A stretch of 64,000 nucleotides of DNA. It comes from Arthrobacter sp. ok362 (GTDB lineage: Bacteria > Actinomycetota > Actinomycetes > Actinomycetales > Micrococcaceae). A model generated the notes under the pieces. That model had not been told where the DNA came from and did not search any database. It worked only from the letters and a program-made list of their open reading frames with translations. Numbering within the stretch: the stretch's first letter is position 1; each line of letters begins with the position of its first letter. Shown here in pieces: positions 34,331 to 43,249 of this stretch. Position numbers and translations under genes: made by a program. The stretch is from positions 62,001-126,000 of the forward strand of contig NZ_FNGC01000015.1 of assembly GCF_900102785.1 (NCBI RefSeq), in the 5' to 3' direction.

Positions 34331-36043
34331 ATGATCCACCGCTGGAGCATCGCCCGCAGGCTGTTTGTAGCCCAACTGCTGTTCGTGGTGGCCCTGACAG
34401 CCATCGTCGGCACGGCCGCGTTCGTCGACTCCCGCGACCGCGCCTACGACGAGGCCGGTCGCAGGATGGCGGGCATTGCCACGACGGTGGCCGACGCCCC
34501 CTTCGTCCTGCAGGCGGCGGGCGCCGCCGACCCGTCAGCCCTGCTCCAGCCGTATGCCCTGAAGATCATGAAGGATGCCGACGCGGATTTCGTCACGATC
34601 ATGGCCCCGGACCGGACGCGGTGGACCCATCCGCGCAATGAGGAACTGGGCAAGCCGTATATCGGTTCCATCGACGCGGCCCTCAATGGCCAGGTTTTCA
34701 CGGAGGTCACGGCCGGCACCCTGGGCCCGTCCGTTCGCACCATCGCCCCGGTCAAAGATGCGGATGGCAAGGTACGGGCGCTCGTGGCCGCGGGCGTGAC
34801 GGTCCGGACGGTGGACGTGGCGGTCTCCGGCAGGCTGCCAGCGCTGCTGGCCATCAGCCTGGCGCTTCTCGCCGGCGGTTCGCTGGCATCCTGGCTCCTG
34901 GGGCGGTACTTGCGCCGGGTGACCCGCGGCTGGGGACCGGAGCAGCTGGGCCAGCTCTTCGCGTACTACGAATCGGTGCTGCACTCCGTGCGTGAGGGCG
35001 TGATCCTCATTGATCCCAAAGGCAAAGTGGTGATGTACAACGACCAGGCCGCCGAACTGCTGGGGCTGGCCAAGCAGTCAGCCGACGGCCCTCCTGCTGA
35101 AGGCACGGAAGCTGCCAGTACGGATGCTTCCGGCGCTGCGGACGCCGGGCGGCAGACGGCGCCGTCCCTCGCGGACTTGCCGCTGGCACCCAGCCTCAAG
35201 GAACTCTTTGAATCCGGGCGGACGGCGCTCGACGAGATCCACCTCACCGGGTCCCGGATCCTGGTGGTCAACCAGGGCCCCGCGGTGGGCCCCGCATCCA
35301 CCGGAGCCCGCCAGCGGGGAGCGGCTTCCGGCGGCCATGTCTACGGCACTGTGGCCACCATCCGGGACCGCACCGAAATCGAATCCCTCGGCAGCGAACT
35401 GGAAACCATGCACACGCTTTCAGACGCCCTTCGTGCCCAGACGCATGAGCATGCCAACCGGCTCCACACGATCGTCTCGCTCATGGAACTGGGGCGTGCC
35501 TCCGAGGCGCTGGACTTTGCCACGAAAGACCTGGAACTAAGCCAGCGTCTAACGGATGACATTGTGAGCTCCATAGAGGAACCGGTACTCGGCGCCCTGG
35601 TCATGGGTAAGGCGGCCGAAGCGCACGAGCGCGGCGTCGAACTGATCCTGAACGCCGGCGGCTCCACTGCCGTGACCGGGCTGGCCGTGCAGGACCTCGT
35701 GGCCATCCTCGGGAACCTGCTGGACAACGCCATCGACGCCGCGGCCGATGCACCGGCACCCCGGCTCGTGGAACTGTCCGTCGAGACCACCGGCTCCACC
35801 CTCGAAATCACGGTCGAGGACAGCGGACCCGGGATCGACCCCTCGGCCGTGGAGGACATCTTCCGTCACGGCTTCAGCACCAAGACACCGGGACCGTTCG
35901 GACGGGGCCTTGGGCTGGCCCTGGTCCGCCAGGCCGTGCAGCGACTGGGCGGTACCATGACAATCACCAGCCCGGCCGGGGCGCTGTTCCGCGTCACGCT
36001 GCCGGTCACAACACTGCCGGTAATAAAAGAGGGACAGCCATGA
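34331..36043 (+). CDS. DcuS/CitA-type sensor histidine kinase
   Basis: 570 residues from ATG at 34331 (MIHRWSIARRLFVAQLLFVV). TM1 is at about 10-30, then an extracytoplasmic PASC-like sensor (about 35-165, with RTIAPVKDADGKVRALVAAGVTV), TM2 at about 180-200, a cytoplasmic PAS domain carrying an Ala/Ser-rich insertion (about 255-285), DHp with RAQTHEHANRLHTI (phospho-His near 375) and the ATPase core (NLLDNAIDAA, DSGPGI, GRGLGLALV). By family it senses dicarboxylates or citrate. Coupled to the regulator gene (ATGA). Confidence 0.92.
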   Translation: MIHRWSIARRLFVAQLLFVVALTAIVGTAAFVDSRDRAYDEAGRRMAGIATTVADAPFVLQAAGAADPSALLQPYALKIMKDADADFVTIMAPDRTRWTHPRNEELGKPYIGSIDAALNGQVFTEVTAGTLGPSVRTIAPVKDADGKVRALVAAGVTVRTVDVAVSGRLPALLAISLALLAGGSLASWLLGRYLRRVTRGWGPEQLGQLFAYYESVLHSVREGVILIDPKGKVVMYNDQAAELLGLAKQSADGPPAEGTEAASTDASGAADAGRQTAPSLADLPLAPSLKELFESGRTALDEIHLTGSRILVVNQGPAVGPASTGARQRGAASGGHVYGTVATIRDRTEIESLGSELETMHTLSDALRAQTHEHANRLHTIVSLMELGRASEALDFATKDLELSQRLTDDIVSSIEEPVLGALVMGKAAEAHERGVELILNAGGSTAVTGLAVQDLVAILGNLLDNAIDAAADAPAPRLVELSVETTGSTLEITVEDSGPGIDPSAVEDIFRHGFSTKTPGPFGRGLGLALVRQAVQRLGGTMTITSPAGALFRVTLPVTTLPVIKEGQP

Positions 36044-36759
36044 GCGACATCAGGGTGCTCGTCGTCGAAGACGAGCCCATCGCTGCCGCGGCGCACGCCG
36101 CCTACATTGAAAGGCTGGAAGGTTTCACCCTGGCGGGTTCCGCGCCGGACGGGCAGTCCGCCCTGCGGCTGCTCACGGACTTCGCGGCGGCGGGCAACCC
36201 GGTGGAGCTGGTGCTGCTGGACATGAACCTCCCGGACCTGCACGGGCTGGACATCGCACGCAGGATGCGGGCTGCCGGACTCTTCGCGGACATCATCGCC
36301 ATCACCGCCGTGCGGGAACTGAACATCGTCCGCAGCGCGGTGGCCACCGGCGTGGTCCAGTACCTGATCAAGCCGTTCACCTACGCAACGTTCGCCGACA
36401 AACTCGCCAGCTACCGGCTGTTCCGGGAGCAGCTGGCTTCGCCGCTGCCCGGCGTGGCGGGGGCCCGGGCGTCCCAAAGCGATGTGGACCAGGCCTTCGC
36501 CAGCCTGCGCGCCCCGTCCGAAGTGTCGCTGCCCAAGGGCCTGGCCGTGTCCACGCTGGAATCCGTCCAGGTCTACATCAAAGAGCAGGACGGGGCGGTC
36601 TCGGCAAGCGAGGTCATGGAGGCGCTCGGCATGTCCCGGGTCACCGCCCGGCGCTACCTCGAATACCTCGCCGACGCCGGAACGGTTTCCCGCGCAGCAC
36701 GCTACGGCGCCCCCGGCCGGCCGGAGAACGAATACCGCTGGAACCGGCCACGGCCATAA
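36040..36759 (+). CDS. DcuR/CitB-type response regulator
   Basis: 239 residues. The receiver domain has VVEDEP at 7-12 and the phospho-accepting Asp in LLLDMNLPDLHG (VLLDMNLPD near 65). A linker follows, then a C-terminal helix-turn-helix (VSASEVMEALGMSRVTARRYLEYL, about 190-213). Paired with the kinase upstream. The divergent dctA is its likely target. Confidence 0.93.
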   Translation: MSDIRVLVVEDEPIAAAAHAAYIERLEGFTLAGSAPDGQSALRLLTDFAAAGNPVELVLLDMNLPDLHGLDIARRMRAAGLFADIIAITAVRELNIVRSAVATGVVQYLIKPFTYATFADKLASYRLFREQLASPLPGVAGARASQSDVDQAFASLRAPSEVSLPKGLAVSTLESVQVYIKEQDGAVSASEVMEALGMSRVTARRYLEYLADAGTVSRAARYGAPGRPENEYRWNRPRP

Positions 36760-36774
36760 CCAGCGCCTACGCGG

Positions 36775-38685
36775 TCACTCCGGATTGGCAGGCCGCAGGG
36801 TTTCGAGCAGCCGGTCGATCACGCCGGCGTCCTCGATCGTGGAGGGCACCACGTAGTCTTCTCCGTCGGCGATTTGGCGCATGGTCTTGCGCAGGATCTT
36901 TCCGGAACGGGTCTTGGGCAGGGCGTCCACCACGGTGACGTGCTTGAAGTCGGCCACGGCGCCTATGTCGCGCCGGACCAGAGCGATCAGGTCCTTGGCC
37001 AGAACGTCCTCGGCAACGTCCACACCGGATTTGAGGACCACGTAGCCGCTGGGCCGCTGGCCCTTGAGCGGGTCGGCGAGGCCAATCACCGCGCATTCGG
37101 CGACCGCCGGGTGCTGGCCGATCACTTGTTCCATGGAGCCGGTGGAGAGCCGGTGTCCGGCGACGTTGATGATGTCGTCGGTTCGGCCCATGACAAAGAC
37201 ATAGCCGTCCTCGTCCCGGTAGCCGGAGTCGCCGGTGGCGTAGTAGCCCTCGAACGCCTGCAGGTAGGAGGAGATGTAGCGTTCGTCGTTGCGCCAAAGG
37301 GTGGTCAGGGTGCCAGGCGGCAGCGGCAGGCCCAGGACGATATTCCCTTCAGTGCCGGCCTCGACGTCCCCGCCCGCGCCGTCGACGATGTTGAGCCGGA
37401 AGCCGGGCATCGGGACGCTCGGCGAGCCGGCCTTGATCGGCAGCCCGTCGAGACCGCGGGCGTTGGCGCAGATGGCCCAGCCCGTCTCCGTCTGCCACCA
37501 GTGATCGACCACCGGTACGCCGAGGACCCGGGAGGCCCAGTGGAAGGTGTCGGTATCCAGCCGCTCGCCGGCCGCGAACAGGGTCCGCAGGCTGGAAAGG
37601 TCGTACTTGCCCAGAAGCTGGCCCTCAGGGTCGGCCTTCCGGATGGCACGCAACGCGGTGGGCGCGGTGAACAGCACGTTGACCCTGTGGTCCTGGATCA
37701 CCCGCCAGAACGCGCCGGCGTCGGGGGTCCCCACGGGTTTTCCTTCGTACAGCACCGTGGTGGCGCCGGCCAGCAGCGGCCCGTACACAATGTAGGAGTG
37801 ACCCACCACCCAGCCGACGTCCGAGGCGGTCCACATGACGTCCCCGGGGCCGACGTCGTAAATGTTTTCCATGGTCCATTTCAGGGCCACGGCATGGCCG
37901 CCGTTGTCCCGCACCACGCCCTTCGGCGCCCCGGTGGTGCCCGAGGTGTAGAGGATGTACAGCGGATCCGTGGCCGTGACATCCACCGGCGGGGCCGGCT
38001 CGGCGGAGGCCATCTCGGCGTCCCAGTCGAGCCACCCGGGCTGTTCGGCCGCCATGGAGGCCACAGTGGAGCCGAAGCCTTCCCTGGCCTTGACCAGCAC
38101 TGGGGTGTCCGGGGCGCCGGCGATGCCGAGAGCCTCGGCGACGGCGGGCAGGTATTCAATCCGGCGCGACGGCTCAATGCCACCGGACGCCGTGACCACC
38201 GCGGCGGGGGCGGCGTCGCGGATGCGGGCGGCGAGCTCCTTGGGCGCGAACCCGCCGAACACGACCGAGTGCACGGCGCCGAGCCGTGCGGTGGCCAGCA
38301 TCGCGATCACGGCCTCGGGGATCATCGGCATGTAAATCACCACGCGGTCGCCCTTGCTCACGCCGCTGCGGCGCAGGACACCGGCGAACCGGGCCACGAG
38401 GTCCGTCAGTTCCGCATACGTGTAGCTCTGCCGGATGCCCAACATCGCGGAGTCGTAGACCAGGGCGTCCTGCGCACCCCTGCCCCGGGCCACGTGCCGG
38501 TCGAGCGCGTTGTAGGACGTGTTCAGGACACCGTCCGGAAACCAGTCGTAGAGCGGCGCCCGGCTGGGATCGAGGGCTTGACGCGGTGGCGTCCGCCAGG
38601 AGATTCCGCCCGCGGCCTCCAGCCAGAACTCTGCGGGATGATCCAGGCTCCGTTCGTAGGCGGCCCGGTAGCTGTTGGTGACCAT
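36775..38685 (-). CDS. prpE: Propionyl-CoA synthetase (PrpE-like, acetyl-CoA synthetase family)
   Basis: 636 residues. ANL motifs YTSGTTGAPKGVVRDNGGHA (about 240), WWQTETGW (about 385), GYYATGDSGY (about 470), GRTDDIINVAGHRLSTG (about 490) and PKTRSGKILRK (about 595, acylation-target Lys) are all present. The RTDDIINVAGHRLSTG form fits PrpE rather than Acs. It activates propionate for the 2-methylcitrate cycle encoded divergently from it, which supports the call. Confidence 0.92.
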   Translation of the reverse strand: MVTNSYRAAYERSLDHPAEFWLEAAGGISWRTPPRQALDPSRAPLYDWFPDGVLNTSYNALDRHVARGRGAQDALVYDSAMLGIRQSYTYAELTDLVARFAGVLRRSGVSKGDRVVIYMPMIPEAVIAMLATARLGAVHSVVFGGFAPKELAARIRDAAPAAVVTASGGIEPSRRIEYLPAVAEALGIAGAPDTPVLVKAREGFGSTVASMAAEQPGWLDWDAEMASAEPAPPVDVTATDPLYILYTSGTTGAPKGVVRDNGGHAVALKWTMENIYDVGPGDVMWTASDVGWVVGHSYIVYGPLLAGATTVLYEGKPVGTPDAGAFWRVIQDHRVNVLFTAPTALRAIRKADPEGQLLGKYDLSSLRTLFAAGERLDTDTFHWASRVLGVPVVDHWWQTETGWAICANARGLDGLPIKAGSPSVPMPGFRLNIVDGAGGDVEAGTEGNIVLGLPLPPGTLTTLWRNDERYISSYLQAFEGYYATGDSGYRDEDGYVFVMGRTDDIINVAGHRLSTGSMEQVIGQHPAVAECAVIGLADPLKGQRPSGYVVLKSGVDVAEDVLAKDLIALVRRDIGAVADFKHVTVVDALPKTRSGKILRKTMRQIADGEDYVVPSTIEDAGVIDRLLETLRPANPE

Positions 38686-38757
38686 GACTTACATCCTGTC
38701 CACGACATTGTGATGCAGCCCATGGTAAACCGGTGCGGACCGGCGATACAAGGGTTT

Positions 38758-38769
38758 CTGTATACACAG
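38758..38769 (-). promoter_or_regulatory. GntR-type operator half of a pair, prpE side
   Basis: On the minus strand this is CTGTGTATACAG, matching 11 of 12 bases of the site at 38819. It contains the palindrome TGTATACA and lies 73 bases before the prpE ATG. Confidence 0.7.
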
Positions 38770-38818
38770 CTCCGCTATTTCCCCGCCGCAGGTGCCGTTT
38801 GCTAGGCAAGGCGGTCCC

Positions 38819-38830
38819 CTGTGTATACAC
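38819..38830 (+). promoter_or_regulatory. GntR-type operator half of a pair, gntR side
   Basis: CTGTGTATACAC includes the perfect palindrome GTGTATACAC. It is the inverted partner of the site at 38758, centre spacing 61 bases, in the divergent prpE/gntR region. GTnnAC-centred palindromes are typical for FadR-subfamily GntR regulators, so the neighbouring regulator is the likely ligand. Confidence 0.7.
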
Positions 38831-38875
38831 TGTTGATGTTCCACCGTTACGGAGCCACCACTGAAGGAGGCAAGG

Positions 38876-39535
38876 ATGCGCGCCAGCGACAAGGCCTACG
38901 CGGCCCTGCGCGACGACATCATCGAATGGCGCCTCCTGCCCGGAACCGTGCTCGCGGAGGTGGAACAGTCGGAGCGCCTCGGCATCTCCCGCACCCCGCT
39001 GCGGGAGGCTTTGAGTCGGCTCACGGCCGAAGGCCTGACGACGACGGCGGGCGGCCGCGGCGTCGTCGTGACCGACATTTCCCTGGACGACATCGATGAA
39101 CTGTTCGAACTGCGCGAGACCCTCGAAGGCAGGGCAGCCGCCCTGGCCGCCGAGCGCGGCGACCCCGCAACCTTCGAACAGCTCCGGCGCGAGCTGCTCC
39201 AGGCCCCGGAACTGATCGGCGGGCAGGATCCGGCCCTGCACGACTACTACGGGCTGGTCGGACGGCTGGACGCGGCCATTGACGCCGCAATCTCCAACGC
39301 CTACCTCGTCCAGGCCATGCGCAGCCTCCGCGTCCACCTCGTGCGCGTTCGGCGACTGGCAGCCGACGACGCCGCACGGCTCACCGCCGCCGCCGCCGAG
39401 CACGCCGCAATCGCCGAGGCGATCGCGGCCGGCAACCCCCGGCTGGCCGAGGCCGCCACCACGCTCCACCTGCACCGCAGCCTTTCGCACGTCAAAGCCA
39501 CCCATACACCTCAGCAAAAGGAGCACCATGGTTAA
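38876..39535 (+). CDS. GntR-family (FadR/FCD subfamily) regulator of propionate genes
   Basis: 219 residues with AAGGAGGCAAGG before the ATG. The winged helix at about 5-70 (LPGTVLAEVEQSERLGISRT, PLREALSRLTAEGLTTT) precedes an all-helical FCD ligand domain (DELFELRETLEGRAAALAAE, ... LTAAAAEHAAIAEAIAAGN). It is the first gene of the prpDBC operon and overlaps prpD by eight bases, so it is presumably autoregulatory and responds to a propionate intermediate. Confidence 0.9.
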   Translation: MRASDKAYAALRDDIIEWRLLPGTVLAEVEQSERLGISRTPLREALSRLTAEGLTTTAGGRGVVVTDISLDDIDELFELRETLEGRAAALAAERGDPATFEQLRRELLQAPELIGGQDPALHDYYGLVGRLDAAIDAAISNAYLVQAMRSLRVHLVRVRRLAADDAARLTAAAAEHAAIAEAIAAGNPRLAEAATTLHLHRSLSHVKATHTPQQKEHHG

Positions 39536-41048
39536 GGAACACCACGTCCGCGTTTACAAGAGCGAGGAAAACCTGGGCCGCGAGGACCAGCTCGCCTACA
39601 AGATCGCCAAGGTCGCCGCGGATCCCGTGGATGTCACCGATGAGGTTACCGACATGGTGATCAACCGGATCATCGACAACGCCTCGGTGGCGATCGCATC
39701 GCTGAACCGTGCCCCGATCGTCGCGGCCCGGGCCCAGGCCCTCACCCACGGCCCCAGCAGCGGCGGCAAGGGCGCCAAAGTTTTCGGCATTGAGGAACGT
39801 GTCTCCCCCGAATGGGCCGCCTGGGCCAACGGCGTCGCGGTCCGCGAACTCGATTACCACGACACCTTCCTGGCCGCGGACTACTCACACCCGGGCGACA
39901 ACATCCCCCCGATCCTGGCCGTCGCCCAGCACGTCGGTTCCAGCGGCCAGGACCTGATCCGCGGCATCGCCACCGGCTACGAGATCCAGGTCAACCTGGT
40001 CAAGGCCATCTGCCTGCACAAGCACAAGATTGACCACGTCGCGCACCTCGGCCCCTCCGCCGCCGCCGGCATCGGCACCCTGCTGGGACTCGACGTCGAG
40101 ACCATCTTCCAGTCCGTGGGCCAGGGGCTGCACACCACCACCGCCACCCGGCAGTCCCGCAAGGGCGAAATCTCCACCTGGAAGGCCCACGCCCCCGCGT
40201 TCGCCGGCAAGATGGCCGTCGAATCCGCGGACCGTGCGATGCGCGGCCAGACCTCCCCGGTGCCGATCTATGAAGGCGAAGACGGCGTGATCGCCTGGAT
40301 GCTGGACGGACCGGACGCCTCCTACACCGTGCCGCTGCCCGAAGCCGGCGAAGCCAAGCGGGCCATCATGGACACGTACACCAAGGAGCACTCGGCCGAA
40401 TACCAGGCTCAGGCGTGGATCGACCTCGCCCGCAAGCTCAACGGCGAGCACCCCGAGGTCACGGACCCGGCCAACGTCGATTCCGTGCTGATCAAAACCA
40501 GCCACCACACCCACTATGTGATCGGCTCCGGCGCCAACGACCCGCAGAAGTACGACCCCACGGCCAGCCGCGAGACGCTGGACCACTCGATCCCGTACAT
40601 TTTCACCGTCGCCCTGCAGGACGGCACCTGGCACCATGTGGACTCCTACGCACCGGAACGCGCCGCCCGCCCCGACACCGTGGAACTCTGGCACAAGGTC
40701 ACCACGGTCGAGGACCCGGAATGGACCCGGCGCTACCACTCCCTGGACATCGCCGAGAAGGCCTTCGGCGGCACCGTGGAAATCACGCTCAAGGACGGCA
40801 CCGTCATCACCGATGACATTGCGGTCGCCGACGCCCACCCGCTGGGCGCCCGTCCGTTCGCGCGGGAGCAGTACGTCAACAAGTTCCGCACCCTCGCCGC
40901 CGGCCTCGTGGACGACGAGGAGATCGAGCGCTTCCTCGCCGCTGCCGCGCGGCTCCCGGAGCTCGCCGCCGGCGAGCTGGACCAGCTGAACATCCGGGCG
41001 GCCGACGGCGTGATCGACCTCGCCGCCGCCCCGAAGGGACTCTTCTAA
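39528..41048 (+). CDS. prpD: 2-methylcitrate dehydratase (MmgE/PrpD family)
   Basis: 506 residues, normal length. ATG at 39528 overlaps the regulator stop (ATGGTTAA), with AAAAGGAG upstream. Features are VRELDYHDTFLAADYSHPGDN near 105 and HKIDHVAHLGPSAAAGIGTLLG near 170. It converts 2-methylcitrate to 2-methyl-cis-aconitate. Its stop overlaps the prpB start (TAATG). Confidence 0.95.
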   Translation: MVKEHHVRVYKSEENLGREDQLAYKIAKVAADPVDVTDEVTDMVINRIIDNASVAIASLNRAPIVAARAQALTHGPSSGGKGAKVFGIEERVSPEWAAWANGVAVRELDYHDTFLAADYSHPGDNIPPILAVAQHVGSSGQDLIRGIATGYEIQVNLVKAICLHKHKIDHVAHLGPSAAAGIGTLLGLDVETIFQSVGQGLHTTTATRQSRKGEISTWKAHAPAFAGKMAVESADRAMRGQTSPVPIYEGEDGVIAWMLDGPDASYTVPLPEAGEAKRAIMDTYTKEHSAEYQAQAWIDLARKLNGEHPEVTDPANVDSVLIKTSHHTHYVIGSGANDPQKYDPTASRETLDHSIPYIFTVALQDGTWHHVDSYAPERAARPDTVELWHKVTTVEDPEWTRRYHSLDIAEKAFGGTVEITLKDGTVITDDIAVADAHPLGARPFAREQYVNKFRTLAAGLVDDEEIERFLAAAARLPELAAGELDQLNIRAADGVIDLAAAPKGLF

Positions 41049-41950
41049 TGTTGTACTCAAAGGTCACGCCGGAGCAGAAGCGGATCCGGTTCCGCGAACT
41101 CCTCGCGTCCGGCACCATCGCCCAGTTCCCCGGCGCGTTCAACCCGCTCTCGGCGCGGCTGATCGAGGAGAAGGGCTTCGCCGGGGTCTACATTTCCGGT
41201 GCCGTCCTCGCCAACGATCTTGGCCTGCCGGACATCGGCCTGACCACCCTCACCGAGGTCGCCACCCGCGCCGGGCAGATCGCCCGGATGACGGACCTGC
41301 CGGCAATCGTCGACGCCGACACCGGCTTCGGCGAGCCCATGAACGTGGCCCGTTCGGTCCAGGAGCTCGAGAACGCCGGCCTGGCCGGCTGCCACATCGA
41401 GGACCAGTTCAACCCGAAGCGCTGCGGCCACCTGGACGGCAAGAACGTGGTGGACCTCGACACCGCCACCAAGCGGATCCGGGCCGCGGCCGACGCCCGG
41501 CGTGACCCGAACTTCCTGATCATGGCCCGGACCGACATCCGCGCCACCGACGGGCTGCAGGCCACGCAGGATCGGGCCCGGGCCCTGGTCGAGGCCGGTG
41601 CGGACGCGATTTTCCCGGAGGCGATGAAGGACCTGAGCGAGTTCCAGGCCATCCGCGACGCCGTCGACGTCCCGATCCTGGCCAACATGACCGAATTCGG
41701 CCAGAGCGCCCTGTTCACCGTGGAGGAACTGGCCGGCGTCGGGGTCAACATGGTCATCTATCCGGTGACGCTGCTCCGTAGTGCCATGGGTGCTGCGGAG
41801 CGTACTCTGGAATCGATTAAGGCCGACGGAACCCAAGAGGCACAGGTTGGGAGCATGCTGACCCGTGCGCGTTTGTACGATCTTGTTGACTATGAGGCTT
41901 ACAACCGTTTTGACACCGGGGTGTTCAATTTCCAGATCCCCGGTAAGTAA
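41048..41950 (+). CDS. prpB: 2-methylisocitrate lyase
   Basis: 300 residues of the isocitrate-lyase/PEP-mutase superfamily. DADTGFGEP near 92 binds Mg, and the catalytic Cys lies in KRCGH near 125. It splits 2-methylisocitrate into pyruvate and succinate. It begins MLYSKVTPEQKRIRFRELL. Translationally coupled to prpD. Confidence 0.95.
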   Translation: MLYSKVTPEQKRIRFRELLASGTIAQFPGAFNPLSARLIEEKGFAGVYISGAVLANDLGLPDIGLTTLTEVATRAGQIARMTDLPAIVDADTGFGEPMNVARSVQELENAGLAGCHIEDQFNPKRCGHLDGKNVVDLDTATKRIRAAADARRDPNFLIMARTDIRATDGLQATQDRARALVEAGADAIFPEAMKDLSEFQAIRDAVDVPILANMTEFGQSALFTVEELAGVGVNMVIYPVTLLRSAMGAAERTLESIKADGTQEAQVGSMLTRARLYDLVDYEAYNRFDTGVFNFQIPGK

Positions 41951-42009
41951 GCCCACACGGAACCACCGGCTCGTGCCGGTACAGGAGTCAGAGACAAAGG
42001 AGTTTCAGC

Positions 42010-43149
42010 ATGGCTGAACAGGACATCAAAAAGGGCCTCGTCGGCGTCGTGGTGGACTACACCGCGGTCTCGAAGGTCAACCCGGACACCAATTCGCTGC
42101 TGTACCGCGGCTATCCCGTCCAGGAGCTGGCCGCCAGGTGCAGCTTCGAGGAAGTCGCCTACCTTTTGTGGAACGGCGAGCTGCCCACCACGGACCAGCT
42201 GGCGGAGTTCACCGCCAGGGAACGTGCCGGGCGTGCCCTGGATCCGGTGATCAAGCAGGTGATCGACGCCTTGCCCATCACGTCGCACCCGATGGATGTC
42301 TGCCGGACGGCAACCTCGGTCATGGGCGCACGGCACCCGCTCGCCGAGGATTCCTCGCGCGAAGCCAACCTGGCCAAGGCCATCGATCTGTTCGCCGCGA
42401 TGCCGGCCGTCGTGGCCTACGACCAGCGCCGCCGACGCGGGCAGGACCTCGTGGAGCCCCGCGAAGACCTGGGCTACGACGCCAACTTCCTCTGGATGAC
42501 CTTCGGGGAGGAGTCCGTCCCCGAGGTAGTCGACGCGTTCAACGTCTCCATGATCCTGTACGCCGAGCACTCGTTCAACGCCTCCACCTTCACGGCCCGG
42601 GTCATCACGTCCACGCTCTCGGACCTGCACTCGGCCGTGACCGGCGCCATCGGCGCCCTCAAAGGGTCCCTGCACGGCGGTGCCAACGAGGCCGTCATGC
42701 ACACCTTTGACGAGATCGGGATCCGGCCGGAGGAGTCCCTGGAGGACGCTCACGTCCGGGCGAAGGCCTGGATGGAAGACGCCCTGGCCCACAAGAAGAA
42801 GGTCATGGGCTTCGGCCACCGCGTCTACAAGCACGGCGATTCCCGGGTGCCCACCATGAAGGCGGCGCTGGACAAGATGATCGCCCATTATGGCCGGCCG
42901 GAGCTGCTGGGCCTCTACAACGGGCTCGAGACGGCAATGGACGAGGCGAAGGGGATTAAGCCGAACCTGGACTATCCGACCGGGCCCACCTACCACCTCA
43001 TGGGCTTCGACACCGATACCTTCACTCCCCTGTTCGTCGCCAGCCGCATCACCGGCTGGACGGCGCACATCATGGAGCAGCTGGACTCGAACTCCCTGAT
43101 CCGTCCGCTGAGCGAGTACAACGGCGTCGAGGAACGGCACCTGGCCTAG
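42010..43149 (+). CDS. prpC: 2-methylcitrate synthase
   Basis: 379 residues, the short citrate-synthase type. Catalytic His in ALKGSLHGGANEA near 220, GFGHRVYKHGDSRV near 270 and the Asp-containing region DYPTGPTYHLMGFDTD near 325 are present. It joins propionyl-CoA and oxaloacetate. AAAGGAGTTTCAGC precedes the ATG. Operon context favours methylcitrate over citrate synthase. Confidence 0.92.
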   Translation: MAEQDIKKGLVGVVVDYTAVSKVNPDTNSLLYRGYPVQELAARCSFEEVAYLLWNGELPTTDQLAEFTARERAGRALDPVIKQVIDALPITSHPMDVCRTATSVMGARHPLAEDSSREANLAKAIDLFAAMPAVVAYDQRRRRGQDLVEPREDLGYDANFLWMTFGEESVPEVVDAFNVSMILYAEHSFNASTFTARVITSTLSDLHSAVTGAIGALKGSLHGGANEAVMHTFDEIGIRPEESLEDAHVRAKAWMEDALAHKKKVMGFGHRVYKHGDSRVPTMKAALDKMIAHYGRPELLGLYNGLETAMDEAKGIKPNLDYPTGPTYHLMGFDTDTFTPLFVASRITGWTAHIMEQLDSNSLIRPLSEYNGVEERHLA

Positions 43150-43184
43150 TAGGGCCTCCTGCGAAACGCACGACGACGGGCAGC

Positions 43185-43227
43185 AAGCGCGGGCCGGCCA
43201 CCTTTGAAAGGTGGCCGGCCCGCGCTT
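43185..43227. terminator. Terminator of the prp operon
   Basis: A 21-bp perfect inverted repeat (left arm 43185-43205, right arm 43207-43227) rich in GC with A and T ends, lying between the convergent prpC and the membrane-anchored protein gene. Probably bidirectional. Confidence 0.9.
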
Positions 43228-43249
43228 TCTGTTCTCTGGGCGTAGCCTG

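Noticed and set aside
36874..38805. 643-codon plus-strand frame opposite prpE
   Set aside because: Mirror of prpE, with no domain signature. The minus strand has every ANL motif.
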